From: Andalucia godoyi | Taxonomy: Eukaryota; Discoba; Jakobea; Jakobida; Andaluciidae | NCBI GenBank assembly: GCA_009859145.1 | Contig: VRVR01000042.1 | Coordinates: forward strand, 151,445-215,444 | Direction of reading: 5' to 3' | Length of the DNA: 64,000 nt | Part shown: positions 1 through 8,334 of the stretch, piece by piece | Layout: each line of letters opens with the position of its first letter | Position numbering within the stretch: the stretch's first letter is position 1 | Translations under genes and position numbers: made by a program | The notes under the pieces: model-generated | What the model was told of the DNA's origin: nothing | What the model saw: only the letters and a program-made list of their open reading frames with translations | Databases searched by the model: none

Positions 1-28
1 TGTATGCTGCATACAACTCTCTGACTTA

Positions 29-46
29 CACACACACACACACACA
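29..46. repeat. (CA)n microsatellite
   Basis: This is a run of CA dinucleotides near the left edge. The remaining sequence up to 192 holds no recognisable gene. The run ends in CAG, so it could also be the end of an intron of a gene entering from the left, but no upstream exon is visible. Confidence 0.9.
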
Positions 47-192
47 GAAGAAAATGCACAGGAAAAACAACGTTCCGAATCTCGTTGGCCACTTTTTAAA
101 TGTTATTTTTAATTCTCCACACTGGTATTCTTCAAGCGTCAAAAGAAAAAAAAAGATTTAGGAGAGATAACAGCCAAGAAACAAGAGACAGG

Positions 193-492
193 ATGCGTTT
201 GTTCTCACTTACTGCAAAGACCGTACTGGGAAGTTTTATTGCAAAGAAGATGATCCAGCATTATCTGCGCAACAACCCAGCGTTAGCGTCGTCGATATCG
301 CCGCAGATGCTGGATATGATGAGCCATACATTCAAAGCCGTAGCGAGAGCAGCAGGCCAGCTGGAGCATGCTTCTCAAGAGTTGTTTGAGTCGACCGCAG
401 ACCAGATGTTTTCAGGCAAGATTGGACATGGCCCTGCAAAGAGCCTCGGCAAAGTCTGCTTCAAAGTCGGGCGCTCCATCATGCCTATCTAA
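193..492 (+). CDS. Small hypothetical protein (99 aa) or 3' exon of a gene entering from the left
   Basis: I do not recognise this protein. The ATG at 193 opens a 99-residue reading frame with a basic N-terminus and amphipathic helices. It has no signal peptide, no clear membrane span and no metal-binding motif. The frame is open further back to 100, just after an in-frame stop at 97-99, and that upstream ATG would add 31 mostly basic residues that look untranslated. The stop at 490-492 is followed by 381 bp before the next gene. Codon use resembles the neighbouring genes, so it is probably expressed. It could be a free small gene or the last exon of a spliced gene whose earlier part lies outside the window. 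Confidence 0.4.
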   Translation: MRLFSLTAKTVLGSFIAKKMIQHYLRNNPALASSISPQMLDMMSHTFKAVARAAGQLEHASQELFESTADQMFSGKIGHGPAKSLGKVCFKVGRSIMPI

Positions 493-873
493 TTCCTTCT
501 AGAGCTTGCCAAATTACAGAATATACAGTAAAGTGTGAAAATCATGAAGAGTATTGCCGACACGCGTTGGTTCCCCTAAAAGAACGGGAGCGCTTCAGTT
601 CGCGCTTCTATTGAGGTCACATGAGCCCATCACCACCCACCACCATCTTTCACGGTCGTCGTCGTCGTCGTCGTCATCTTGTGAAACAAAAACACTCATG
701 CCACCCCGTGTTTGTCTCCACCGTGTGAATCCCGTTACAAATCTCTCCACGAAGACAAACCCAAGCAACTCCTCACACACATTTATTTACGGACACACAC
801 CCAAAAGAAAGGTGCTGGGTTCGGGGCTGCTTGGAGAGATTTCAGTGAGGTCGGCCACAGAGGAGAGGGGGAA
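493..873. other. Spacer and probable 5' region of the XPG/RAD2 gene
   Basis: This spacer is 381 bp. It holds a TCG/GTC trinucleotide run at about 655-680, C-rich sequence and a short ACAC run. The reading frame of the next gene stays open back to 712 without family similarity, so the gene is taken to start at 874. I see no RNA gene here. Confidence 0.5.
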
Positions 874-3800
874 ATGGGTGTTCAGTCGCTGTGGGAGCTG
901 CTGTCACCGTCTGCAACATACGTGTCTTTGAACTCCCTTCGCGGAAAGGTGCTTGCTGTTGATGCGTCCTTGTTCCTTTTGCAAATTGCAAAGGCGGTTC
1001 CAAACGTGCAGGACACGACTTCGTTTGGGTCTTCGTCGGATCCAAACGAAAACGCACAGCTGCGGGTGCTGTTTCATCGAATGTGCAAGCTCATTCACTA
1101 CGGGATCAAGCCGGTGTTTGTCTTCGATGGTGCGACTCCATCAGTGAAGCTCCGGACTTTGGAGCGCAGAAGAAAGGATCGATCCAGCATGGAGCGGAAG
1201 CTCGTTTCGCTGGCCAATCGGCTCATCATGGGGCAGATGCTTACGGATGCAGCATCGACAGAGCCATCGTCTTCCACGGAGAAGAACAAACCGTCCCTTG
1301 TCGGGAAGATGTTGCAAAACAGCAAAAAACCGAAGCAAAGCCCACGTCTGGACGACGACGATTCCTCGTGTGACGGGGAGAGCGTCGAAAGAGAAGCCGC
1401 AAGCAAACTAGAGAACAGCGACAAGGAAGAAAACGGAACGAAAGAACTTGCCGAATACTTCGCAACCGCGGAGGATAATTCTCTGGATATGAGCGGGATG
1501 TCGTACGATTCTCTGGACCGAGAGGAAATATCCAAACTTCCTTTGGAACTGCAATATGAGATCCTTTCTTCGTTACGATGGAAGCAGATTGCAGTGGTGC
1601 GTGAAGATGAAACTTTGTCGGAGTTGTTCAAGCAGAGCGCCGATGAATTTTCCACTGGCCAACTCAATCGGTTCTTGAAGGTGAACAAGATCACAAAGGA
1701 AGTGGAAGGATTAAGACAGCGGATGAACCAAGCCTCTGCACCAGTCTTCGAAGCAAAAGACGGTGTTGTGCAGCCTCTTTCCATTGAAGGAAAGAAAGCG
1801 GTCAAATTTGGGCGATTTGCATCAGATTCCAACCGAGAATGGGTGATGGTCCCCAGAAATCGGAAACGGGCTGCAGCCAGCGACGCCGACGAGGGTGATG
1901 GCAGCAGCGCAATCGAGGCCGCAGCGGAGCCCATTGCAGAGCACTCCTTGCGAGCTAACGTGGGCCAAGCACCGGCTAATCCGGGGCTTCCGTCGAGCGT
2001 TGTGGATGAACTCTTCCAGGATTTCAAGAGAACCCAAGATATCAAGGCTCTCGTTAGCAAACAGAAGCAAACGATTGCCTCTTCTCTTTCTTCCTCGGCT
2101 GCTATGGAAACTGCCGTCACTCGTTCTTCGCTGTTTTCCAGCAGTTCAGTTCGGCTACCGTTGTCATTGTCAGCAGAATCCCGTCTCACGGATACTTCCG
2201 CGGCCCACACCGCTGCGCTTCCAAACTCGTCGTCTTCGCAGAAGGGCTTCGCGTTGCCGAGTAGCGACGCCGACAGACAGGAGGATACAAGCTTGTTTGG
2301 CGGGTTTGTGGTCGAGAGCAACACGGGCACAGCGCTCGTCGACGAGCGTATTGTTGTTTCCGGATCCCCAACGGCAGAGCATACGAATCGCACCCGGAGT
2401 CTCAGAGCAACGACGTCCAATGGAGAGATAGATGCTAGGGATGAAGATAGCAGCAGTGACGGAGTTCCGGACACATTTTTGGATGATGTGCATATTGAGA
2501 TTGAGGTTCCAGGTGACATTTACGGGGTAGTCTGCAGCGACGTCGTGAGCAGCTCCGAAGCGTCGTCAGATGCTTCCGAGTCTGTTGACTTGAGAGCAGC
2601 TGTTGATGATGAAGAATTTGCGGACGAATTTGCAGAAGGACCAGTTGTTCATTCGAGTACCCTTCCGGAAAATGTCTCTGATACGCAAGATGACACTGAC
2701 TCGCAGGACTTCGATGCTGGGGAGGAAGACGTTTCTGTTCAAGAGGCTCTTCTGTCGGAAGGTAGAAATTCATTATCCCGTGGCTCTCTGCGAGCGGACG
2801 ACGCAGATTCGCAGGCGGTAACGAAAGTGGATGCAGAGCTAACTGTCGATTTCCTTGAACGAACCGAGGAAGAGCCGCTGGTTGCAATGGTGATTCGAGA
2901 GTCGGAAGAGTCTGATGATGGCATTGAAGAGCCTACTGCGCATGAACTCGAAGAACCGATTTTCCCTGTTCCTCAGTCAGAAAAGTCCTTGCATGAATTG
3001 ATATCTCAGCTGCGCGCTGAGCGCGAGAATCTCCGTCGCCAGATCAGCGCTCTGCGACTTGCTTCTGACCATTCAGCAGAGCTGTTTCTGGACTGCAGAG
3101 AGCTTCTCCAGCTGTTCGGCATCCCGTACGTGATGGCTCCGTACGAAGCCGACTCGCAATGCGCTTTTCTAAGCCAGAACAGTCTTGTCCACGGCGTCAT
3201 CTCGGAGGACTCGGACATGACAGTATTCGGTGCGACAAGAGTCTTTCGCCATGTTCTCGACAATGCTGCGTCGCATGTCCACTGTTACGATGGCACTCGT
3301 ATCCAGCAGGTCATGGGGCTCGACCAAGACTCCTTCATTGCACTTGCCTTCCTTCTTGGATCCGACTACACGGATGGCGTGAAGAACGTAGGGATTGTTA
3401 CGGCAATGGAAATTGTTGCGGCCCTCGGCCTGGCCGGGCTGAGCCTGTTTGCAAAGTGGCTGCGCGATTTTGCCTGGAACTATGCCCTCGAGTGCGAAGA
3501 CGATCCAGCCATTGTCGGCTTTTTTGACCGGTTTGCATCGTATCGGAGGCACTTTGAATTGCCAAACGACAGCTGGCCAGATCCCACGGTGATTGACGCA
3601 TACAAGAAGCCGGCCGTCGACACGTCTCTGGAGGCTTTCAAGTGGGGTAACATCCGGTATGATCTGCTGGATGCGTACTGCCGCGACCGATTCCGATGGG
3701 GACCCGACACTATTCAGCGCCATTTGAATCCTCTCAGACGTGCCTCCGCGCCTCTCCAGCTCTCCATGGATGCGTTCACCGAAGTGCGGCCTGTTGCCAA

Positions 3801-3984
3801 TATCGCTTCACAACGCTTGTACAATGCGATTTTCAGCTTGACAAACGGAAAGACGAGCATTCCCAAGCCCGCCGAACGCGAGCGACGGAAAAGATCAAGG
3901 AGGACAGAAGCCGACGAAAAGAAATTTGAAGGGCTCTCAAGACTCGCTTCCGATGACGACCTTTCTGACGGAGTGGACGACTGA
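874..3984 (+). CDS. XPG/RAD2-type structure-specific endonuclease
   Basis: This is the predicted 3'-incision nuclease of nucleotide excision repair, acting in the nucleus with TFIIH and XPA. The protein has 1036 residues, the size of yeast Rad2. The start is the ATG whose product opens MGVQSLWELL, the invariant XPG N-terminus with processed Met1-Gly2. Acidic residues expected to bind metal are Asp30 (AVDAS) and Asp85 (VFDG) in the N region. In the XPG-I region at about 745-800 they are Glu758/Asp760 (APYEADSQ) and Asp779/Asp781 (SEDSD). A helix-two-turn-helix follows (LGSDYTDGVKNVG). The roughly 600-residue acidic, Ser-rich spacer separating the two halves is what distinguishes XPG/RAD2 from FEN1 and EXO1. 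Near the C-terminus QLSMDAF resembles a weak PCNA box and RERRKRSRR a nuclear localisation signal. All catalytic residues appear intact. Confidence 0.93.
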   Translation: MGVQSLWELLSPSATYVSLNSLRGKVLAVDASLFLLQIAKAVPNVQDTTSFGSSSDPNENAQLRVLFHRMCKLIHYGIKPVFVFDGATPSVKLRTLERRRKDRSSMERKLVSLANRLIMGQMLTDAASTEPSSSTEKNKPSLVGKMLQNSKKPKQSPRLDDDDSSCDGESVEREAASKLENSDKEENGTKELAEYFATAEDNSLDMSGMSYDSLDREEISKLPLELQYEILSSLRWKQIAVVREDETLSELFKQSADEFSTGQLNRFLKVNKITKEVEGLRQRMNQASAPVFEAKDGVVQPLSIEGKKAVKFGRFASDSNREWVMVPRNRKRAAASDADEGDGSSAIEAAAEPIAEHSLRANVGQAPANPGLPSSVVDELFQDFKRTQDIKALVSKQKQTIASSLSSSAAMETAVTRSSLFSSSSVRLPLSLSAESRLTDTSAAHTAALPNSSSSQKGFALPSSDADRQEDTSLFGGFVVESNTGTALVDERIVVSGSPTAEHTNRTRSLRATTSNGEIDARDEDSSSDGVPDTFLDDVHIEIEVPGDIYGVVCSDVVSSSEASSDASESVDLRAAVDDEEFADEFAEGPVVHSSTLPENVSDTQDDTDSQDFDAGEEDVSVQEALLSEGRNSLSRGSLRADDADSQAVTKVDAELTVDFLERTEEEPLVAMVIRESEESDDGIEEPTAHELEEPIFPVPQSEKSLHELISQLRAERENLRRQISALRLASDHSAELFLDCRELLQLFGIPYVMAPYEADSQCAFLSQNSLVHGVISEDSDMTVFGATRVFRHVLDNAASHVHCYDGTRIQQVMGLDQDSFIALAFLLGSDYTDGVKNVGIVTAMEIVAALGLAGLSLFAKWLRDFAWNYALECEDDPAIVGFFDRFASYRRHFELPNDSWPDPTVIDAYKKPAVDTSLEAFKWGNIRYDLLDAYCRDRFRWGPDTIQRHLNPLRRASAPLQLSMDAFTEVRPVANIASQRLYNAIFSLTNGKTSIPKPAERERRKRSRRTEADEKKFEGLSRLASDDDLSDGVDD

Positions 3985-4971
3985 ATTGAATAGAACAAGA
4001 AAAGTAAAAACAAAACCGAAAAAAAAAAAGAAGAAAGAACACACACACACACACACACAAGTAATCTCTGTTTATTGTCATACATTGTCTGCAAATCATT
4101 CTGCACATAATCATCAGAAAACTGCCCTTTTCTATTTTGGAACAATCGCATAGGGGGAAAAAAAATAAAGAGAGGGAAAAAAGGGCAACGACTTAATGGA
4201 CGCGAGTGAATCAGAAAAAGAAAATGACATCATAAATTCAGACGCAACTTACTAATGACAAAAATCATCCTTTGCACTCACCGTCCATAGTTTGCCCGTG
4301 GAAAGAAGGAAGAAGAGGAATAGCAGCAACAAAAGAGAGAAGAGGATGGTGAAACGGGCTACATACTTTTTCTTCGTCTTTTTTTTTTCTTTTTCTTATT
4401 CTTTTCCCTCTGCCTTCTCTCCTTAGCTCTTGAAGAAGAAAATAGAGCGGGAAAACAACGAAACCATCATCATCATCATCATCATCATCCAAGATACGGA
4501 GTCAGTGAAACCCTCAGACAAATGAATGGTAGCTCGAGAATTTTCGTCAATGAAGAAATCTCAGACAAATGCCTCTCACAAACATCACTGGGCTCAAGCG
4601 AAAGAAGAAGAAGAAGAAAAAACACAAAGATGGAAAGGGAAAAGAGGAAACAGGAGAAGAAAGTTGGGTTGAAACCAGACAGGGTTCCGAGAAAAAAAAG
4701 CGCGATAGCCGCTTAGACCCGAGACACGAGAATTTCTCTTTTTCTGACAAGCCTGACACTGCCTGACACATCCCAGTGACAATGCAAGTTGAATTCGCCA
4801 AAAGAACACAGACAGGAAGGATTTCCTATCAATATTTTTGTGTTTGTGTTTGTGTTTTGTTTTTTTGATTCTGCTTCTCCTTCTTGAAGCTTCCCTTTTC
4901 TGTGACTCGTTTTTCCGTTGCCGGTGTTGCATCACGAGGCTGCTTTCTACTTGGAAAAAGAGTGACGAATC
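3985..4971. other. Intergenic spacer with simple repeats
   Basis: This is 987 bp between two plus-strand genes. It contains an A-rich tract, (CA)n at about 4039-4060, an (ATC)n run at about 4466-4491 and purine-rich GAA repeats at about 4600-4625. Short reading frames here consist of low-complexity repeat translation. The AATAAAG near 4163 is a possible polyadenylation signal for the nuclease gene. No gene is seen. Confidence 0.5.
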
Positions 4972-7002
4972 ATGACGATCCTTGACACAATCAAGGATAA
5001 CAAGGTTGCGATCGGTGCTGTCGCTGGTGTGGTGGTTGTTGGTGCTGTTGCCTATGCACTGACTCGACCTGCCAAGCCTTCCACACCCTCCAAGAGCGAT
5101 CATTCTTCCACCGTTGCTGCCGTTCCACTTGCTGCTTCTGCCGAGAATGCAACCAAGAAGGAAGAGCCGGCAAAGTCTGCAGCACCTGCAGAGCAACAAC
5201 AGCAGGCACAGCAACAACAACAGCAAGTCCAACAGCAACGGCAAGCACAGAAAGTACAGTTGCAACCGGAAGTTGCATCTCCAAGCAGTGGGGCCTCAGT
5301 GGCCGTTGCTGCAGGATCATCTTCAGCGTCGTCAGCGTCATCATCCTCCTCCTCTTCGGCAGCAAGTGGTGTTGCTGCGGATGCGCCAAAACCAGCGTCT
5401 GAAAAGAAAAAGGCAAAGAAGAAGGAAGAAAAGGTTCTTGGACAGAATTACCGTAATGGAATCCTTGGAGTTTCCTTGCAGTTTTCCGAAGACTGGATCA
5501 AAGAAGAAAACCCGACCCCCGGTGTTCCGGTCAAGCTCGTTCGTTCAAACGCCAATGGAGTAGACGACGAGTCCGTTCCGCAAATTGTGTTGACGGTCGA
5601 GGACCTGCCTGCAGACATGTCCGTTGAACAGTATTGCGAAAATTCGAAGCAATCGATGGTGCAGACTGTGGGGCAATTTGGGGAACTGCAGTTTTTGTCT
5701 CAGGAGAAGATCAAGCTTGGAGATCGTGATGCTCTGTTGTTGGTTCACACACAGCAGTTCAAGATGGTCCCCATGCTCGATGCATCCGGAAACCAAATTC
5801 TCGGGGAGCTCAAGCTCAAGCAGTGCTCCATGATTACCGTTTCACGAAAACGTGCGTTTTCACTCCAGTACGTTGCTTCTTTCGATGCTTATCAATCGTG
5901 CCAGTCGGATGCAATTGCAGTGCTCAAGTCTCTCCGTGTAGATACAGACTCCGCAGTACTGTCCATCCAGGATGTCGCACAGCTGTCGATGGTGCGTTTT
6001 GAAGACAGACTCTCCGGCTTTGGGATTACGGTTCCTGCATCGTTGCACGTTCGTATCGCTCCGCAGGAGGGGATTGTTGCCGCATTTGTCAAGGATGACG
6101 CCCCGTTTTTCTCGGTCTCGCTGACGACGACGGTCTTGGACGATGAGCAGACGTCGAAACTTTCGTTGAAGGAGTTCACTGCGTTGAACAAGGCCAGAAT
6201 TCGGGAGTTCATGTCCCGTGCTGCAGTTTCGAACATCCGGCTTATGGATGACGACAAGGAATTGAAAATTGCTGGCGGCATGGAAGCAACCATGTTCACT
6301 TACATGCAAGACACGATGCAGACGGCGTATGTCCAATTCTTTGACAACGTCGAAGGTGACAAGAGACGGGCGTATGGCGTTGTTGTTTCCATGCTGGCTG
6401 TTGAATTTCTGCGCAACCGAGTGTTGATCAATGCGATTTTGGAGTCCGTTAAGCTTGTTCCGCGATTGGATGAAGCTGCAGCTGCTTCGAGTTTGGATGG
6501 AGGAGTTTCGCTGGTTTATCTGAACAGAAGATACGGAATCGAAGCCTCTGTTCCTGTTGGGTTTGAAATTCTTGAGGAAACCATGCCCGGAAACATTGTC
6601 ACGTTCGCCGGAATTCCGTCGGATCTTGCTGCGTCCATGAACTCTGGGATGGGGATGTCCCCAGTCAACATTCTGCAGCTGCACATCATGGTGGAATCCT
6701 TCCCGATGCCGTTGACACTGGATGAGCTCGAAGCGCATCTGAAGAAGCTCTCTTCCGAATTCTCTCCCTCCAGAACACCTCCCACATATTTCAATGAAAG
6801 CGACGTGGCCGTTGGTGGGCATCCAGGAAGAGAATTCTGGTTCAAGCATGTCGTTGCTCCCGATGTCGAGCTTTGGTATCTCAACAGATGCACTGTCCGT
6901 GGAAAGCAAGCGTACTATCTGCAGTTTGGAGCCATTGAGAAGCTTTTCCAAGCGGCAAAGGACGATGCAATTCGCTGCATGAATTCGTTCAAGACGTCGT
7001 AA
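4972..7002 (+). CDS. Membrane-anchored protein with three tandem alpha/beta domains (possibly PsbP/DcrB-like)
   Basis: The product has 676 residues and I cannot name it. Residues 12-31 form a Gly/Val/Ala-rich membrane anchor directly after a short N-terminus. A Gln-rich then Ser/Ala-rich linker runs to about residue 150 and ends in Lys-rich sequence. Three modules of about 160-170 residues follow, starting near 157, 341 and 514. Each begins with the pattern N/F-x-x-G-(I/F)-x-(V/A)-S-(L/V) followed by hydrophobic strands. Each ends with a helix closing in SLRV, SVKL or SFKT. This layout resembles the PsbP/DcrB/Mog1 fold (DUF1795-like), but that is inference. The first two modules keep long charged loops and the third is the most divergent. 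The anchor with basic flank suggests a bulk domain facing one side of an organelle membrane. Confidence 0.75.
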   Translation: MTILDTIKDNKVAIGAVAGVVVVGAVAYALTRPAKPSTPSKSDHSSTVAAVPLAASAENATKKEEPAKSAAPAEQQQQAQQQQQQVQQQRQAQKVQLQPEVASPSSGASVAVAAGSSSASSASSSSSSSAASGVAADAPKPASEKKKAKKKEEKVLGQNYRNGILGVSLQFSEDWIKEENPTPGVPVKLVRSNANGVDDESVPQIVLTVEDLPADMSVEQYCENSKQSMVQTVGQFGELQFLSQEKIKLGDRDALLLVHTQQFKMVPMLDASGNQILGELKLKQCSMITVSRKRAFSLQYVASFDAYQSCQSDAIAVLKSLRVDTDSAVLSIQDVAQLSMVRFEDRLSGFGITVPASLHVRIAPQEGIVAAFVKDDAPFFSVSLTTTVLDDEQTSKLSLKEFTALNKARIREFMSRAAVSNIRLMDDDKELKIAGGMEATMFTYMQDTMQTAYVQFFDNVEGDKRRAYGVVVSMLAVEFLRNRVLINAILESVKLVPRLDEAAAASSLDGGVSLVYLNRRYGIEASVPVGFEILEETMPGNIVTFAGIPSDLAASMNSGMGMSPVNILQLHIMVESFPMPLTLDELEAHLKKLSSEFSPSRTPPTYFNESDVAVGGHPGREFWFKHVVAPDVELWYLNRCTVRGKQAYYLQFGAIEKLFQAAKDDAIRCMNSFKTS

Positions 7003-7371
7003 AGAATGACAAAAAGCATCATCAAAAACAAGTAGATCTGCGTATTTCTCTCCCTTTCCCCCCTCCCGTGTCTTTCCGAAGGCAGCCATGTTCTCGCTTG
7101 CTACCATGTCTTTGTGATTATAAAGCAAACGCAGCTGTTCCCGTGCAGGTGTGTGCAACTCGGGTACGTTTCTTCTTTTTTCTCTGCATGCAAAATATAT
7201 GAATATCAGAAAAACACACACGCACACAAAAGCAAAAGCAAAAGCAAAAGCAAAAGCAAACTCACTCAGGAACAGTGGTAGATTCACAAGAATGGGGATT
7301 TTACACGCTCTCGCTCTACACGGATTTATATGGGTTTCAGTCAAACGATATCAAGTCAAGGTGTTGTTTGT
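7003..7371. other. Convergent spacer with hexamer repeat
   Basis: This is a 369-bp region between the 3' ends of the preceding plus-strand gene and RPL26. It includes a short CA run and an (AAAAGC)n hexamer array at 7228-7260. No gene or RNA is seen. Confidence 0.6.
7228..7260. repeat. (AAAAGC)n hexamer array
   Basis: Five to six units lie in the convergent spacer between the three-domain membrane protein and RPL26. Confidence 0.9.
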
Positions 7372-7809
7372 TTAATCGACCTCGGCCATAGAAACGTCCT
7401 TGTCGGTGAACTTACCCTTCTCGGCCCCGAGGCCGGCAGCCTTGCGAGCAATGAGGTTGTTGCGATCCTTGTCAATCTTCAGCTTTGTGATGACAACGTT
7501 CGACGGGTCGATGGCAAGATTGGACTGTCCTCCGTTGGCCTTCTCGCGCTGGACACGGTCAACATAGATGCACATACGCTTGCGGTAGACTGCGGTGACC
7601 TTGCCTTCGCGCTTGAGAACCTTCTCTCCTCCACGGACGATCTGAACGGTGTCACCCTTTCGGACTGGGAGTGAGCGAACCTTGTGCTCGGCACGGAGGG
7701 ACTTGGACAACGGTGCCGACAGAAGCACCCGGCGAACAGACGACGGTGCCTTGAAGTGGTTCCGGCGGTTAACACGGCGCGATGAGGAAACTTGGCTGTT
7801 GAACTTCAT
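7372..7809 (-). CDS. RPL26: 60S ribosomal protein L26 (uL24)
   Basis: The protein has 145 residues, the same as human RPL26, and matches the family end to end. The N-terminus [16 protein letters not shown] binds rRNA. A KOW motif lies at about residues 50-85 ([10 protein letters not shown], then GKVTAVYRK). The C-terminal half contains the conserved [13 protein letters not shown]. The protein sits near the polypeptide exit tunnel of the large subunit. The ATG at 7807-7809 is chosen because residues upstream in the same frame are hydrophobic and unrelated to the family. A palindromic telo-box-like sequence lies about 195 bp upstream of this start (8003-8014). Confidence 0.98.
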   Translation of the reverse strand: MKFNSQVSSSRRVNRRNHFKAPSSVRRVLLSAPLSKSLRAEHKVRSLPVRKGDTVQIVRGGEKVLKREGKVTAVYRKRMCIYVDRVQREKANGGQSNLAIDPSNVVITKLKIDKDRNNLIARKAAGLGAEKGKFTDKDVSMAEVD

Positions 7810-8334
7810 GGTAATCTCAGGAAAGAGCAGCAATACCCACACAAAGGAAAAGGAAGGAGAAAAAGAAGAAAGAAAAAGAAAAAGACACCCAAACCAAACC
7901 AAAAACAAAAGGAATTATTGGAATTGAAATCTGGGGAAATGGGACCCGTCAAAACACTCGGGGGAGCAATTGGGAGCCCTAAATGAAAAGGGTCTGCGGA
8001 AAAACCCTAGGGTTGCAACAAGACCAAGAGCTTTCCAGAGAAGGTCCGGCGTGCTTAAAAAACCTTCGCTAATGAAATGCTTAGGCCACCCAATGCACGT
8101 ACAGCAGATGATTCCGTTACTGATCCCGTGTTCTTTCTTTAGTATTATGGTTATTTTAAATTTCTTTTATTGGTTTTTTGGACGCACGCAGCATGCTGCA
8201 GTGCTGCGGCAGCTGAGCCGATCACGTCCCATGAATCGAACAGACACTTGTACATATGCAATAATTTAATTTTAAATATATAAAATATATAATAAAAAAA
8301 CAACATCAAACAAACAACAAGGAAGCACGAGACT
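7810..8334. other. Spacer upstream of RPL26
   Basis: This is 525 bp between the RPL26 start and the 3' end of the BOP1 gene, both on the minus strand. The RPL26-proximal half contains purine-rich leader sequence and the AACCCTAGGGTT palindrome at 8003-8014. The distal half is AT-rich and serves as the BOP1 3' region. No gene is seen. Confidence 0.6.
8003..8014. promoter_or_regulatory. Palindromic telo-box-like motif upstream of RPL26
   Basis: AACCCTAGGGTT is a perfect 12-bp palindrome, two AAACCCTA-type boxes head to head, preceded by further A residues. It lies about 195 bp from the RPL26 start. Telo boxes (AAACCCTA) are known promoter elements of ribosomal-protein genes in plants. A function here is inferred from position only. 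Confidence 0.4.

Noticed and set aside
1098-2519. Minus-strand reading frame of 473 codons
   Set aside because: It is antisense to the XPG/RAD2 spacer region and Ser-rich, with no conserved motif. The plus strand has the clear nuclease.
5860-7344. Minus-strand reading frame of 494 codons
   Set aside because: It is antisense to the three-domain membrane protein. Its start lies in hexamer repeats and it shows no domain.
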